A stretch of 64,000 nucleotides of DNA from Aotearoamyces nothofagi. Its lineage: Eukaryota; Ascomycota; Leotiomycetes; Leotiales; Tympanidaceae. The notes beneath the pieces are model-generated. The model was not told where the DNA came from. It saw only the letters and a list, made by a program, of their open reading frames with translations, and made no database searches. This document shows positions 46,467 through 57,047 of this stretch, one piece after another (the stretch's first letter is position 1; every line of letters starts with the position of its first letter). The stretch is from NCBI GenBank assembly GCA_015345905.1, contig JADDTR010000024.1:248001-312000 (forward strand), in the 5' to 3' direction. The position numbers and the translations under genes are program-made.

Positions 46467-47070
46467 AAGGTCAGAAATTAATAGGTTGTGGGCGCACCGT
46501 GAATTTGCGCAGTGGTCGCTTCCTGGCTGGACGAATATTTCATTGCGATGCGCTTGCACATTAATTTCACATCTACAGAGGAGTTTACTCTTAGTTCTAT
46601 CTCGCATGGCTCACACAAGACGAAGTCGATGGACTTGTTGGAATGGCGTTTAGTTAAGCATATTTACGAGCTAAGCTAAGATACCCACGGGGCGTGCTGG
46701 ACAGTAAACAGGTACTTTATGCATAGCATCATATAATTTATTGCTTGCCACTATAAAGTTTACTATACTATAGTGAAGTTAGACCAAAGTGAATACTAAG
46801 TGTTCAGCCGCATATAAGCCTCCGAGCCTGGGTTCGTGCGATGCAGGTTGGAGAAGCTTCCGAGATTTGATGAGCCCTAAGAACCCATGAAAACAGAAAC
46901 AGACAACCGATATCCCCACCGCTTCTATTGCCGTCCTTCTCTACCTCTACGCAAACGTGAGGACAGGCTCTACAGAGCTTGTTCGAATTCGAATCCTTAG
47001 AGAGTTATCTTTCGACAGTAGTGGATAACACGGTTCCGGATGTCATTTTGGATAGCTTCACTATCGAAAC
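46467..47070. other. Convergent spacer between RBR ligase gene and REV7
   Basis: The 604-bp spacer holds two 3' ends. A TATAGT/ACTATA-rich patch lies near 46745-46775. No gene is seen. Confidence 0.4.
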
Positions 47071-47879
47071 TCATCCAAGGGAATGCTCTTTTGAAATTCC
47101 TTCTTCAATCCAAATTTCTAGAACAAACTGGCCTGCTTCGACGGCTCTCACAGGCATACTTTTCACTCCACCTAGATCTCGACCAACCCGAGTACTACAT
47201 TCGTTATTGCTAGTCTGTAAAGAGGGTTCAGATGGAACCCATGGCTGCGGATGCTATCACATGGTTAGCTAGGCATAACATGATGTAAATACTCATAACC
47301 TACGCCAATCGGTGGATCTGCCTTATCTTTGAGCTCTACTACGACAGTATATGTGCAACCATCTGGCAGAGTCCCCAGCTTGCTTCCACAATATGCCAAC
47401 TTTCTCACCGTTGCTCTCAGCTGCTCTTCTACATCAACCAGAGATACCTTTATCTTGTTTTCTTCTCGATCTATAGCTATAGTATCGCCTTCTTCAAAGG
47501 GGGTTAAAGCATCTCCGATTGGTATTGAAGGAAAGGATGAGACATCAAACATGAACCTCTCCAGAGGCTGCGCTTCTGTCGAGTATATGACAACCGCAAC
47601 CCTGCTTACAGTCCCCTTCAGCATCTCCAATTCAACAGCCGATACAGCATCCGTAATCCATTTGCAGACCTTCGGGTGGCGATTCTGTCGGACGGGAAAG
47701 TTATATTTGCGGGTCGAGATGAAGGTACTCGAGGGGTATATTGAGCGCTCATAGAGGATGGTGTGGATTGCAACGGTGAGAAAGTCCGAGAAGGTAGTTA
47801 ACAAGGACTGATAGGTATCTAGAACGCTCTTTGACGCTTGAACTGTCATTTTACTTATATTCCCATAATGCTGGTTCAT
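47071..47879 (-). CDS. REV7: HORMA-domain protein REV7 (MAD2L2)
   Basis: Exons 47879-47304 and 47244-47071 over a 59-nt intron give 249 residues. The HORMA domain is clear: LLTTFSDFLTVAIHTILYER and IYPSSTFISTRKYNFPVRQN, then VAVVIYSTEAQPLERFMFDV. After the splice it continues ADPPIG-PWVPSEPSLQTSN, then PVRAVEAGQFVLEIWIEEG. REV7 is the accessory subunit of DNA polymerase zeta in translesion synthesis and binds Rev3 through the HORMA seatbelt (family knowledge). The frame is open slightly upstream only through GTG. A second ATG at 47849 (MTVQASKSVLDTYQ) is an alternative start. It lies head-to-head with KAP114, 266 bp between starts. Confidence 0.88.
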
Positions 47880-48145
47880 GTTCTGGTTTGCGTCCTTGGT
47901 CACAATGGAACTTCGGAAGTGAGTGATCTCGGGCTACGTACGTTACGGTGTTTTAGCCATTTCTTATCTTATCGGCGATTCGCGAACTAGACGCGACGGC
48001 ACGTGGAATACTTCCACCGCCAAATGCTACTCCAAAAATTACCCAGCGCGTGTTTACTGCCGTCAGCTCACATTGGACCTGATCAAAAGTGCTGAAACCC
48101 CTATTTAGGAGAGATACATACGGCCAAGCATCTTCTTAGAAGTTG
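47880..48145. promoter_or_regulatory. Bidirectional promoter region REV7/KAP114
   Basis: The two start codons are only 266 bp apart, so regulatory sequence is shared or overlapping. No specific binding site is claimed. Confidence 0.5.
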
Positions 48146-51100
48146 ATGGGTAGTGCGGGTATGGCAGGTTCTATGGAGGATCGGCTATTGCAGCTATTGG
48201 CAGATACACAAAATACAGCTCCTGGTCCACGCAAGCAGGCTGAGGCTCATCTACAACAGCTTCAGAGTGACGAAGCATTTCCGACGAGTCTATCGGCAAT
48301 TGCCTCACATGGCCCTGTGTCGACTAGTATACGTCAGTCAGCATTGATGATACTGAGAAGCTTCGTTGAACGAAACTGGTCCGGCCAAGACGAAGAGATC
48401 TCTGAAGGACCTGCGATTACCATCCCAGGTGCATCGAAGGAACAATTGCGCGCTCAGTTACTTGATCTTGCTACAAGCAACGAGGAAGATCGGAAAGTAA
48501 AAAGTGCAGCAAGGTATGTCGCATTTATATTTTCCGAGTAAATCCTTTTTGCGGGTTATTGAGAGCCCTTAACAATTCTTTGGAAGCATCTGTAAAAGTA
48601 AATATGTATAGCTGATCTTTCATGTAGTTATGTTGTCAGTAAGATTGCTAGCGTTGATTTTCCTGACGAATGGCCAACCCTTCTACCTACCCTACTTCGC
48701 ATTATTCCCACCGCTCGGGACTCTCAGCTTCACGGGGCTCTCAAGGTCCTTGCGGATCTCGTTGAGGACAGTTTGAGCGAAGATCAGTTCTTCTCAGTCG
48801 CACGCGATGTGGTTAAAGTTGTGTACGACGTATCGGTCAACAACTCGACGAAGATGACATTACGAGCCCTTGCTGTATCAGTTTTCCGATCTTGTTTCGA
48901 CATTATGGATATGGTGAAGGATGAGCACGGCCCTGAAGTAAAGGCCTTCGCTGATGAGGCGCTTAACGCTTGGCTTCCATTTTTCTTACAGGTCATGAAG
49001 ATGCCGTTACCAGCTCGACCAGCCTCTATAGATGAGGGATATGATAGTCCCAGCCGTGAGCCTGAGGGCTGGAGAGGCATAGTTGCTCTGAAGCTCCAAA
49101 TTGTGAAGACGTTGATGAAGATTCGGGCCGTCTTTCCACAGCTATTATTGCCACAAAGTCCTGTGCTGTTTACGGCCACGTGGCAAGAGCTGTCTCTATT
49201 ACAAGATGGCTACAAAGACATGTACATTGATCACGACGAACAAGGCCGTCTAGAGGACGCTGATGGCTTGCCATACACGTTAGACTTTTTAGTCTTGGAG
49301 GAACTAGACTTCTTGCAGTCATGTCTGAGAGCACCGCCTGTTCAAAAAGAGCTTGAGGTTGCATTGCAAGTAAATGGTGGTATTTCTGGTACACCGTGGG
49401 TTCTTGATGTAATGAAGCTAGCGGTAGGGTATGCTCAAATCCCATCAGAGGAGGAAGGCTTGTGGGATATTGATGTCAATCTTTTCCTCGCTGAGGAAAC
49501 GTCCGTAACTGCTAATTACACAGCGCGCACTGCTTGTGGTGATTTGCTCATCAAACTGGGCGAGTGGCTGCATCTCGGCGCAATCGAGGGCCTCTTGGCT
49601 TATACTAGAATATTATTTGCTGAAAGTGGCACTTGGAGGACGAAAGAGGCTTCTCTATACCTCTTGACTCAACTTGTGAACGACTTTTTGGACATCGACA
49701 AGACCGTTCCAGTCGAAATTGCGTCTGCCTATTTGGAGTTCATTGACTACGCAGTGAATAGAGCAGATGAGTATTTCTTACGTGCACGGGGGTACTTGGT
49801 TGCCGGTATTCTTGTGCAGAGTGTTGTCAATGACTCATTTTCTCCCGCCGCTCTTTTGGATAGAACGATTAAGGCTATCAACGATGACGAATCTGAGGTG
49901 GTTAAAGTTGCATGTATTAAGGCCATCCAAGGTTTCATGAAGGCTCCTGGGGGTGTTCCAGCAGATCGCCAAATTCCGATAGCTGTCGCGATATCAGACT
50001 TTCTCCATGCCAAAGACCTGACTGAGCTAGAGGATGCAGATGACTTATTGGTTACACTCGTCGAGTCGCTTAGAGCAGCGATCAAACTCGACCCTCGAGT
50101 TAGTATCTCACCTGGTGGCGGAGTACGTATATCCCTGAGTCTACAGTCCCCAGTTCAGATCTCGACTGGAGCGATGAAATATGTTCTTGACCAAGCTATT
50201 ATACATAGACATCTTTCCTCTGTTTCACTTTAAGGAAGTCCGCTGATATCTAGTTGAATTTACAGGTACTCGATCTCCTATTTCTCCTGGCGAAACATGG
50301 CGCGGCTAGTTTTCAGCTCACAATGTTAGTCAACGAGTGCTTCGAAGAAGTCGTCCAAGAACTCTCATCAATGGGTGCCGAGGCGTATGTTGCCTTGTGT
50401 GAAAAGGTCTTGCCGTCATTAACTGGTGCTTTCGATGTCGGGAGCATGACCGGTGACAACCCTTTGACAACTGTGAGTGCTTGCCTTTTCTTTAACTTGA
50501 TAGAGTGGAAGGCAAGGAATGGGTAACTAGTCCTATGCCTCGAACTAGCGACGAAATTTAATCTTACTTTAAGGCATTCCCTTGGCTTATTGTTTTTTCA
50601 TCATATGTTCATAAACTCTACCCGCGTAAATACTATCAATTTGCTTTTTGTTTAACTACGACTCTGTATAACATCACGTCTAATCTTCCATCATTTCTAC
50701 TCACTAGAAATCATTTCTAAACAACACGAGTTGTGCTAACATCATCCATAGCTTGCAACCGAGCTGCTTGCCGTTCTGACAGAGTATGGCTTAGAACCGC
50801 TCCCACCAGGATACGTTGCTGCAACCATGCCAAAGCTCAATCGACTGCTAATGAATACTGAGGAAGGGGAAATTTTGAGGCCAGGTGTCGAAGCCATTAA
50901 ATTCATGCTAGTGCATGATCATCAACAAGTATTCGCATGGAACGATGAGACAGGGAGATCCGGCCTCGAAGTATGTCTGGTTATCATTGATCGATTACTG
51001 GGCCCTGCTATGGAAGACAACGCTGCTTCTGAAGTAGGTGGTCTCGCTGTAGAGCTTGTTGAAAAGGCTGGCCAAGAGCGCTTGGGCCCTTTCCTCCCGC

Positions 51101-51944
51101 AACTTCTTCAGGCTGTCGCCACCCGTCTTGCTACCGCTGAAGCCGCACCGTTCATTCAGTCTCTGATACTTGTCTTTGCGAGACTGTCATTGGTCGGTGC
51201 ACAAGATGTTGTTGAGTTTCTAACACAGATCGAGATTGCCGGCCAGAGCGGCCTTCAAGTTGTTCTATGCAAATGGCTTGAGCACTCTATAAACTTTGCT
51301 GGCTACGACGAGATCCGTCAAAAGTGAGTCGTGACATTCAGCCACTAGTCTAATCTTTATTGACGATATACTAGTGTTATTGCTCTGTCCAAGCTGTACA
51401 GTCTCAACGACGGTCGTATTGCTCAGACCATGGTTAAAGGTGATCTTATTGTCCCCAAAAGTGACAGGATCATGACCAGATCTAAGGCAAAGCAAAGTAA
51501 GTTGATTTTAGAACGGGTTCACCCTATCCAATCAATACAAACTGACTGACTATTTTAGATCCAGATCAGTTCACGATTATACCTGCCCAGCTCAAAATTA
51601 TAAAGGTGCTCATCGAGGAGCTATTATCAGCTTCTGGCGCCCAGAATGCTGCAAATGCTGCCGCAGCTGCCGAATTCGCAGACGAGGATGGCGATGACGA
51701 TGGATGGGAAGATGTACCAAGTGTTCTTGACCTTGGACTTGGTTCGACAAAGCAAGACCTCATGACCTTTGGAGATGGATCAGGAAACTTCGGACGTCAA
51801 AGAGACGACGAAACGCAGGCTTATCTCACGGAGTTCTTTTTGAAAGTCTCTAATGAGAACATCAGCAATTTCAATGAAATCTACGCTGCGCTAACAAATG
51901 AAGAGAAGGAGAAGTTGAATGAGTTAGCTCAGGGTAGTAGATAG
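48146..51944 (+). CDS. KAP114: Importin-beta family karyopherin KAP114 (importin-9)
   Basis: Six exons: 48146-48513, 48628-50122, 50266-50472, 50752-51323, 51375-51496, 51559-51944, summing to 3150 nt, 1049 residues. The importin-beta N-terminal region reads EDRLLQLLADTQNTAPGPRK and SIRQSALMILRSFVERNW. HEAT-repeat body: SYVVSKIASVDFPDEWPTLL, DLLFLLAKHGAASFQLTMLV, PLPPGYVAATMPKLNRLL. An acidic insert (AEFADEDGDDDGWEDVP) lies near the C-terminus as in Kap114. The protein imports histones, TBP and other cargo into the nucleus with Ran (family knowledge). Introns 1, 2 and 3 are 114, 143 and 279 nt, much longer than usual here. The second is open in the upstream frame for 37 codons. The first ATG is at 48146. 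Confidence 0.9.
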
Positions 51945-52656
51945 ATGAAGTTTCTAGGTAAGATACCCGCGCAGTATAGCCACATCAACTGCTAATGACA
52001 TAATATTCTTTAGGAAACCAGGCATCCCCCTCCCCTTCGCGCGATGATGCCAACTCCATGTGCTACCGAATTGAATTCCATGCGCATATTGTAAATAAGG
52101 CCCGAGGAAGAAGTGTAGGCTATCCGGATATACCTCATGATCGTCGGATTTCATCTTCTCTGCTGCATAGCGGAACATTAATCATAGCAAGAGCTGCATG
52201 GTAGAATAGTACTGTAGTTATGATTGATGAATTAATATTGTATAGCAATTCTTTAGACTATGCTCTAGTCCACAAAGAAAAAAGTTCTAGTGTATGATCA
52301 CAATGTGAGATTCCACTGCAAAAAGTATAGGTATTTCGTAGGGCCGAAGTTTCGATTAATTTACAGTCGTCAACTCGTAACTTCCACTAAAGTCCAACAC
52401 GTGCCAGGCTGCCAGGGTAGTGTGCGGAGGGTACAGTATGCACAGTACGTGCGCGCTTACCCCACCAAAGTGGTGCTAAGATAACTCGTAAGATAAGCTC
52501 GACTCGCACCTCCTCCAGGTTTAGGCTGCACTCTGTCTTGCATCATACAGAGCCATCCAACTTCCACTACATAAACCTTCCACTTCGTCGACTCCACCCT
52601 CCGCATGGCTACAATTCTTCACACTCTTCACTTCCCTCAGCAATTATCATCTTAAC
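51945..52656. other. Tandem spacer between KAP114 and PI31
   Basis: The 712-bp spacer carries the KAP114 3' end and PI31 promoter. A pyrimidine-rich stretch before the PI31 ATG (about 52555-52650) resembles a fungal core promoter or 5' UTR. No gene is seen. Confidence 0.4.
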
Positions 52657-53883
52657 ATGGCGACCGACCCACTGGGCGTGGATAGCATCCTTTCACATAT
52701 GGCAGATGCACTGCCCACTCAGCAAAAAGACGACACAGACTCTGCTTTGAGCAGCTCCTACGAAGTCATTGCTCTCTTTTCGCATGCTTGTATGAAAGCT
52801 GTTGGCTTTAGGTTGCTCGGGTTTGATGAAGGCCAGAACATTGGTAAGCCCCTTCTCTCCCCAGAGTGTCATCGTAGACGATGGCTTAATGCCAGTTCAT
52901 AGAGTCCGAATGCGAGAAGCTGGCACCGCAATTACCCACAAAATGGAATACGACTTTTGGCTCGCACTCTTTCCTCTATGCACACTCACAGTCTTCGATG
53001 CAGTATGTCATCAAAGTTGACCGGCTTGGCGGAAAAGCTGAAATCAGAGGTATTGGCTTAGGAGATGAACGGATCAGTCGACTCGAATTCACAGTTAGGG
53101 ATTACGTTTCATCTGCAGCATTGCCTTTACGCATATCGAAAGGTGAGGACGGCCAAGAAAATAGAGAGCACTTGGAAAATAAGTTGAAGGAGGTATTTAT
53201 CTCTGAGTCGCGAATTAAAGGTATGTTGCCACACTAATAGGACATGCGTCATATACTAATCTGATCCAATAGATCTCGCATCGCTCTTCAAAATAACTAT
53301 AATCCAGAAGTTGGTGCCCAGCCTGCAAAAGGAAGGATACCAGGAAGTGGCGAACGACGCAGGCACGGCTGAAAGAGATCGCGTGAGGGACGCAAGAGAA
53401 GACGAATACTCCCGGAGACAACCCCGCGCTGATCCTTTACGAGCCGATCCTTTTCCACGACCTGTAGGACCTTATCCGTACCATGATCCACTCGCAGCCC
53501 CTCCTAGGAGACCGACAGGAGACTTCCTACCGCCCGACTTTGAAGACGAGTACGAAATAAATCGTCCGCCTCGTGGCATTCCCACATATCCTGGACGCTC
53601 GCCATTCAACATCGGCCATGACGACCTGAATCCTCCTAGTCTTGGTCCAAATGATCCTCTACGACCTTCACAAGGGTATTTTGTTGGCGGTGGCGGTGGG
53701 ATGCATCCGACTTTTGGTGACCCGCTCTTCGCTGGCCGTGGTGGCCGAGGAGATGGTTATGATCCACAAGCACCACCAGGAGCAAGATATGACCCAGTTG
53801 GGCCTGGCGATGGACCTCCTAGAGGGACGATGGGTCGACCCCCAAATCCCTTTGGTGAATTTGGGGATAATTACTTCCTATGA
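52657..53883 (+). CDS. PI31-like proteasome regulator (PSMF1 family)
   Basis: Exons 52657-52843, 52903-53220 and 53273-53883 (introns 59 and 52 nt) give 371 residues. The N-terminal FP domain reads SSSYEVIALFSHACMKAVGF, then LPTKWNTTFGSHSFLYAHSQ and QYVIKVDRLGGKAEIRGIGL. The C-terminal half is Pro/Gly/Arg/Asp-rich and disordered (PPDFEDEYEINRPPRG; GGGGGMHPTFGDPLFAGRGG), matching PI31 architecture. PI31 proteins bind 20S proteasomes and affect their assembly, activity or transport; which effect applies here is not visible. The extreme C-terminus is DNYFL, not an exact HbYX motif. Confidence 0.83.
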
Positions 53884-54020
53884 CTGAGCAGATAGAAATA
53901 GCTGGCATTCCGGTGGCGTTGAGTGCGATCCAGTTAGATTAGCAGACCAAACATGGACATCAGCCCCCAAATCATGAAGCTGGCTTCGACACTTTTTGCA
54001 ATGCATATGTCAAATCCTCT

Positions 54021-54647
54021 TTAGTCATCATTGCCATTTCCATTAACACCAAGGCCCCTCCTTCTCCTCCACTCTATAATACCTGCATCTATCTCATTCC
54101 TGGTAACACCATCGTTAACTAGATACATTGCCACACCTAGGCTCTCGACATTCCTATTCCTGGCCTCATCGTCGAAAAACAGCATATCCCGGAAGTCGAC
54201 ACGGGTTGATTTGTTTAAGCGCTCAAAATGGGTAATCTTGCTGCCAGGGTAAATCTCCATGTAGTTGAAAAATTCGACAGCCTTCTTCCTCTTTCCGGTG
54301 TTCCCATCTTCGGTATCTGGAATGTGAAGCAGCCGCAGCATCTCACGCGCAAGCTCAGGGGTGCCTGTGCGGCTAGCCGCACCAACGAGGATGGATTTGT
54401 AGTGCAAGGAACGAAGAATGCCAGGGACGTCACTGTAGAAGCCGAACGACTCGCCGTTTCTGTCAGCGCAGGCCGTGTGTTGGAGGTTGGGCCTTAAGGG
54501 CGGCGTGACGTGAGTGTCAACCCAGAAGGGCCAGAGAGTATAGTCGAGATCGAAGACAATGAGCTTGGGAAGAGGTAAGCCGTCGGTGAAGGTGGAAGGA
54601 TGAGGTGCCGGCGAGGCGGCTGTGGGGCTCGTGAGCCTTTTGGGCAT
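54021..54647 (-). CDS. HAD-family magnesium-dependent phosphatase MDP1-like
   Basis: A single exon of 208 residues from the ATG at 54647. HAD motif I is LIVFDLDYTLWPFWVD with the two catalytic aspartates. Motif II is the Ser/Thr in VGAASRTGTPELAREML, and motif IV is DMLFFDDEARNRNVE. The family (MDP-1, acid phosphatase type) acts on protein phosphotyrosine or sugar phosphates in vitro and is linked to protein deglycation repair; the substrate here is unknown. The same frame is open 142 codons upstream of this ATG through an 8-bp tandem repeat, but that extension is low-complexity and probably 5' UTR or promoter. Confidence 0.84.
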   Translation of the reverse strand: MPKRLTSPTAASPAPHPSTFTDGLPLPKLIVFDLDYTLWPFWVDTHVTPPLRPNLQHTACADRNGESFGFYSDVPGILRSLHYKSILVGAASRTGTPELAREMLRLLHIPDTEDGNTGKRKKAVEFFNYMEIYPGSKITHFERLNKSTRVDFRDMLFFDDEARNRNVESLGVAMYLVNDGVTRNEIDAGIIEWRRRRGLGVNGNGNDD

Positions 54648-54882
54648 CGTGGTTGGTTGGGGATGATTCGAGAGAGGTAGGATGACGGCGGGATTGAATC
54701 GGTGCTGGAGAGAGCAGATTAGAAAGATAGATATGTTCAAAGCTAGGTATGGCCAGCGCCCGTTCGTTTGACCAAGACTGAGGGTCAGAGGAGGCAGTTG
54801 TATACAGCACTGTTCGCGCCCTCGACGACGAGGCTGAGGAGGATAGAGGGCTACGAGAATAGAGACGACAGATAAGATAAGC

Positions 54883-54922
54883 AAGCAGCCAAGCAGCCAA
54901 GCAGCCAAGCAGCCAAGCAGCC
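54883..54922. repeat. 8-bp minisatellite (AAGCAGCC)5
   Basis: Five perfect copies followed by a partial one. Because the unit is not a multiple of three, every frame stays open through it and codes Leu/Ala/Gly/Cys/Trp strings. Confidence 0.92.
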
Positions 54923-55360
54923 AAGCGAGCTGCGGAGCACTGGCTCCGGGGGCGCTGTCCTGGGCGGGGCCTGGCGGTGGGGCGGGGCGTCGAGGTTTGG
55001 GCGGATGTTTCGCCGAGGGAGGGATCTCGGAGTGCGCAGGAGCGCAAGCAGCGGTTGCATACGTTGCATACATATTTGCGAGGGCCTGGATTGCCCAGAG
55101 CGATATTACTTGGACTCTACCTGGATATTACTTGGATATTGCTTGGAGACTGCTTCTGGCGCCTTTCTCGCACCAGCTGGTCGATCCACGGCTCCAGAGG
55201 CTTCGTCGTCGCTGTAGAGCATCAGGCCCCAGTACAGCATCCCTTTGCAAGGCCAAAGGGCCCTGTGGGTAAAGCGGCGGTAGTATCTCTGGCTGCGAGC
55301 CTGTGCTATAGAGTGCATAGGACAGAGTGCAGGGTCATAGAGTATATTACAGATATTATA

Positions 55361-55430
55361 GACTGCGGAGGGCAGACTGCAGAGGGCAGACTGCAGAGGA
55401 CAGACTGCAGAGGACAGAATACAGAGTACA
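55361..55430. repeat. 14-bp minisatellite, about five copies
   Basis: Unit GACTGCAGAGGACA with small changes. The first two copies end GGCA and the fifth is diverged (GAATACAGAGTACA). Confidence 0.9.
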
Positions 55431-55442
55431 GAGCTCGTTCCG

Positions 55443-55469
55443 TACACACATACACACATACACACACAC
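55443..55469. repeat. CA-rich microsatellite
   Basis: A run of TACACACA and ACACACAC steps. Confidence 0.85.
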
Positions 55470-56117
55470 GGCGGACCCGGACTCCATCTCCACCTCCGCC
55501 CACCTGTTGGCCCCGCTACTGAAGCTCTACTGATCCGTCAGGATGGAAACCTGGAAGCCGGGAGCCGGAAGCTGGGTACTGTCTAGTCCTAAAGCAACAT
55601 TTCTGGAAACTGGAAACTGGAAAATGCAACTTCCAGGTAAACAGAGCCTTAGCCAAGTACTCATGGACACGAGAATGAGAGCGAGAGCTTTGCACTCGTG
55701 CTTGTAGATTCATCACTGATGTCTCACTGAGCCACAAGCCTACCCGACAGGCCGCACTTGTACCCATAGCACTCACACACCCGCCGGGACTCTCTGCTTT
55801 TGGTTGTGGAGATTTTGCATTCAACACTTACTTAGCACTTAGCACTTAGCATTCCGTATTTCGAATAGTCAGCCGTCACAACAGCAACAAGCGTCGGATA
55901 CGGCGAGCCGTGGCAATAGAAGCCCGCCGCTGGCTTCTGGCCTTCTTCCTCACTTTGAATTTATTCTTATGCATATAAAGATATAGACATGCATATATTG
56001 ACATGCCTTCCCTGGTTAGCAGAAAAGCCCTCGAAAAGAAAAGAAACCCGAACAGTCATGAAAATGCATATCGAGGGAAGTCTGGCTTCACTCCAGCCGC
56101 TCGAGTCTTCAGATACC

Positions 56118-57047
56118 ATGGAGCTCGACTTCGTGACCATGGACGTCTTCACAACCAAACCCTACGAAGGGAATCCTCTTGCTCTCGTGAAAGTCCCTTC
56201 ACATCTCAAGAAGCAGTTATCGCAGGCGAAGAAACAGAGAATTGCCGCCGAGTTCAACCTGTCAGAGACGTTGTTCCTGCATGAGAAGTCAAATGTCAAA
56301 GACGAATGGGCTGTGGATATCTTCACAGATACCGATGAGTTGCCATTTGCGGGCCATCCTGCCATAGGATCCGCCTGTTATGTGCTGAATATGAACCCGA
56401 TGGCCACAGCCGGTGAGATGACGCTTCTTACCAAGGCTGGCTCCATCCAAATCATCCAAACTGAAGATGGAGGCGTGGCTGCTAATATTCCTCATAATGT
56501 ACGAATCCATCAACACACCATTGGCGATCTACTTGATCCTAGTGCAGGATTATCTTCGAATAGCCTCCTCGCCGAGGCAGAGAAATCCGCCCCGTTAGTG
56601 TCTATATTGAGAGGAATGACCTTTCTCCTCGTCGAGCTACCAACTGTAGAGTTGCTAGTTGAAGCACATAATACTTCTCGGCACCTCACCTTTCGCGAAC
56701 TCCTCGATAAGGGCTGGGAAGAGGGATTCGTGGCACGGTACTACTATGTTCTTGACACCGACCAAGAAGATGGAGTCAAATATATAAGGGCACGAATGAT
56801 CGAGACGACGATGGAAGATCCGGCCACAGGGAGTGCAGCTGCCGCATTATGCAGTTATCTAGCTCTGCAGGGCATTGGACTTCGGGGGAATGGAAACGGG
56901 AGATACCAGGTCACGCAGGGTGTTGAGATGGGGAGGAAGAGCGTTATGGGAGTCGAGGTGGTCTTAGAAAAGGGAGGAAAGGAGATCAGGAATGTCAAGT
57001 TGAGTGGTTCTGCGGTAAAAGTCATGGAAGGGAAGATCCGGGTTTGA
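56118..57047 (+). CDS. PhzF-family isomerase/epimerase-like protein
   Basis: A single exon. The likely start is the ATG at 56118 (MELDFVTMDVFTTKPYEGNP, 309 residues), because the fold begins there. The frame has earlier ATGs back to 55989, which would add 43 residues without family character. Motifs: EFNLSETLFL with the catalytic-type glutamate (residue 50 from this start), PFAGHPAIGSACYVL, and EDPATGSAAAALCSYL. PhzF enzymes isomerise small acids through this glutamate; the fungal members are largely uncharacterised, so no substrate is proposed. There are no phenazine-pathway neighbours, so it is probably a stand-alone metabolic enzyme. Confidence 0.82.
   Translation: MELDFVTMDVFTTKPYEGNPLALVKVPSHLKKQLSQAKKQRIAAEFNLSETLFLHEKSNVKDEWAVDIFTDTDELPFAGHPAIGSACYVLNMNPMATAGEMTLLTKAGSIQIIQTEDGGVAANIPHNVRIHQHTIGDLLDPSAGLSSNSLLAEAEKSAPLVSILRGMTFLLVELPTVELLVEAHNTSRHLTFRELLDKGWEEGFVARYYYVLDTDQEDGVKYIRARMIETTMEDPATGSAAAALCSYLALQGIGLRGNGNGRYQVTQGVEMGRKSVMGVEVVLEKGGKEIRNVKLSGSAVKVMEGKIRV

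Larger units (their letters stand above)
54648..56117. other. Repeat-rich divergent spacer between MDP1 and PhzF-like gene
   Basis: About 1.47 kb containing an 8-bp minisatellite, a 14-bp minisatellite and a CA-rich run (separate entries), plus short internal duplications such as TGGATATTACTTGGATATTG near 55121-55140. Open frames of up to 181 codons are produced by the repeats and are not supported as genes. Confidence 0.5.

Noticed and set aside
54851-55522. Several long frames (up to 181 codons) around the 8-bp and 14-bp arrays
   Set aside because: They are generated by tandem repeats and code low-complexity strings.
56118-57047. A phenazine or other secondary-metabolite cluster around the PhzF-like gene
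   Set aside because: The neighbours are a phosphatase, a DSP and an acyl-CoA synthetase; no polyketide synthase, NRPS, transporter or cluster regulator is present.
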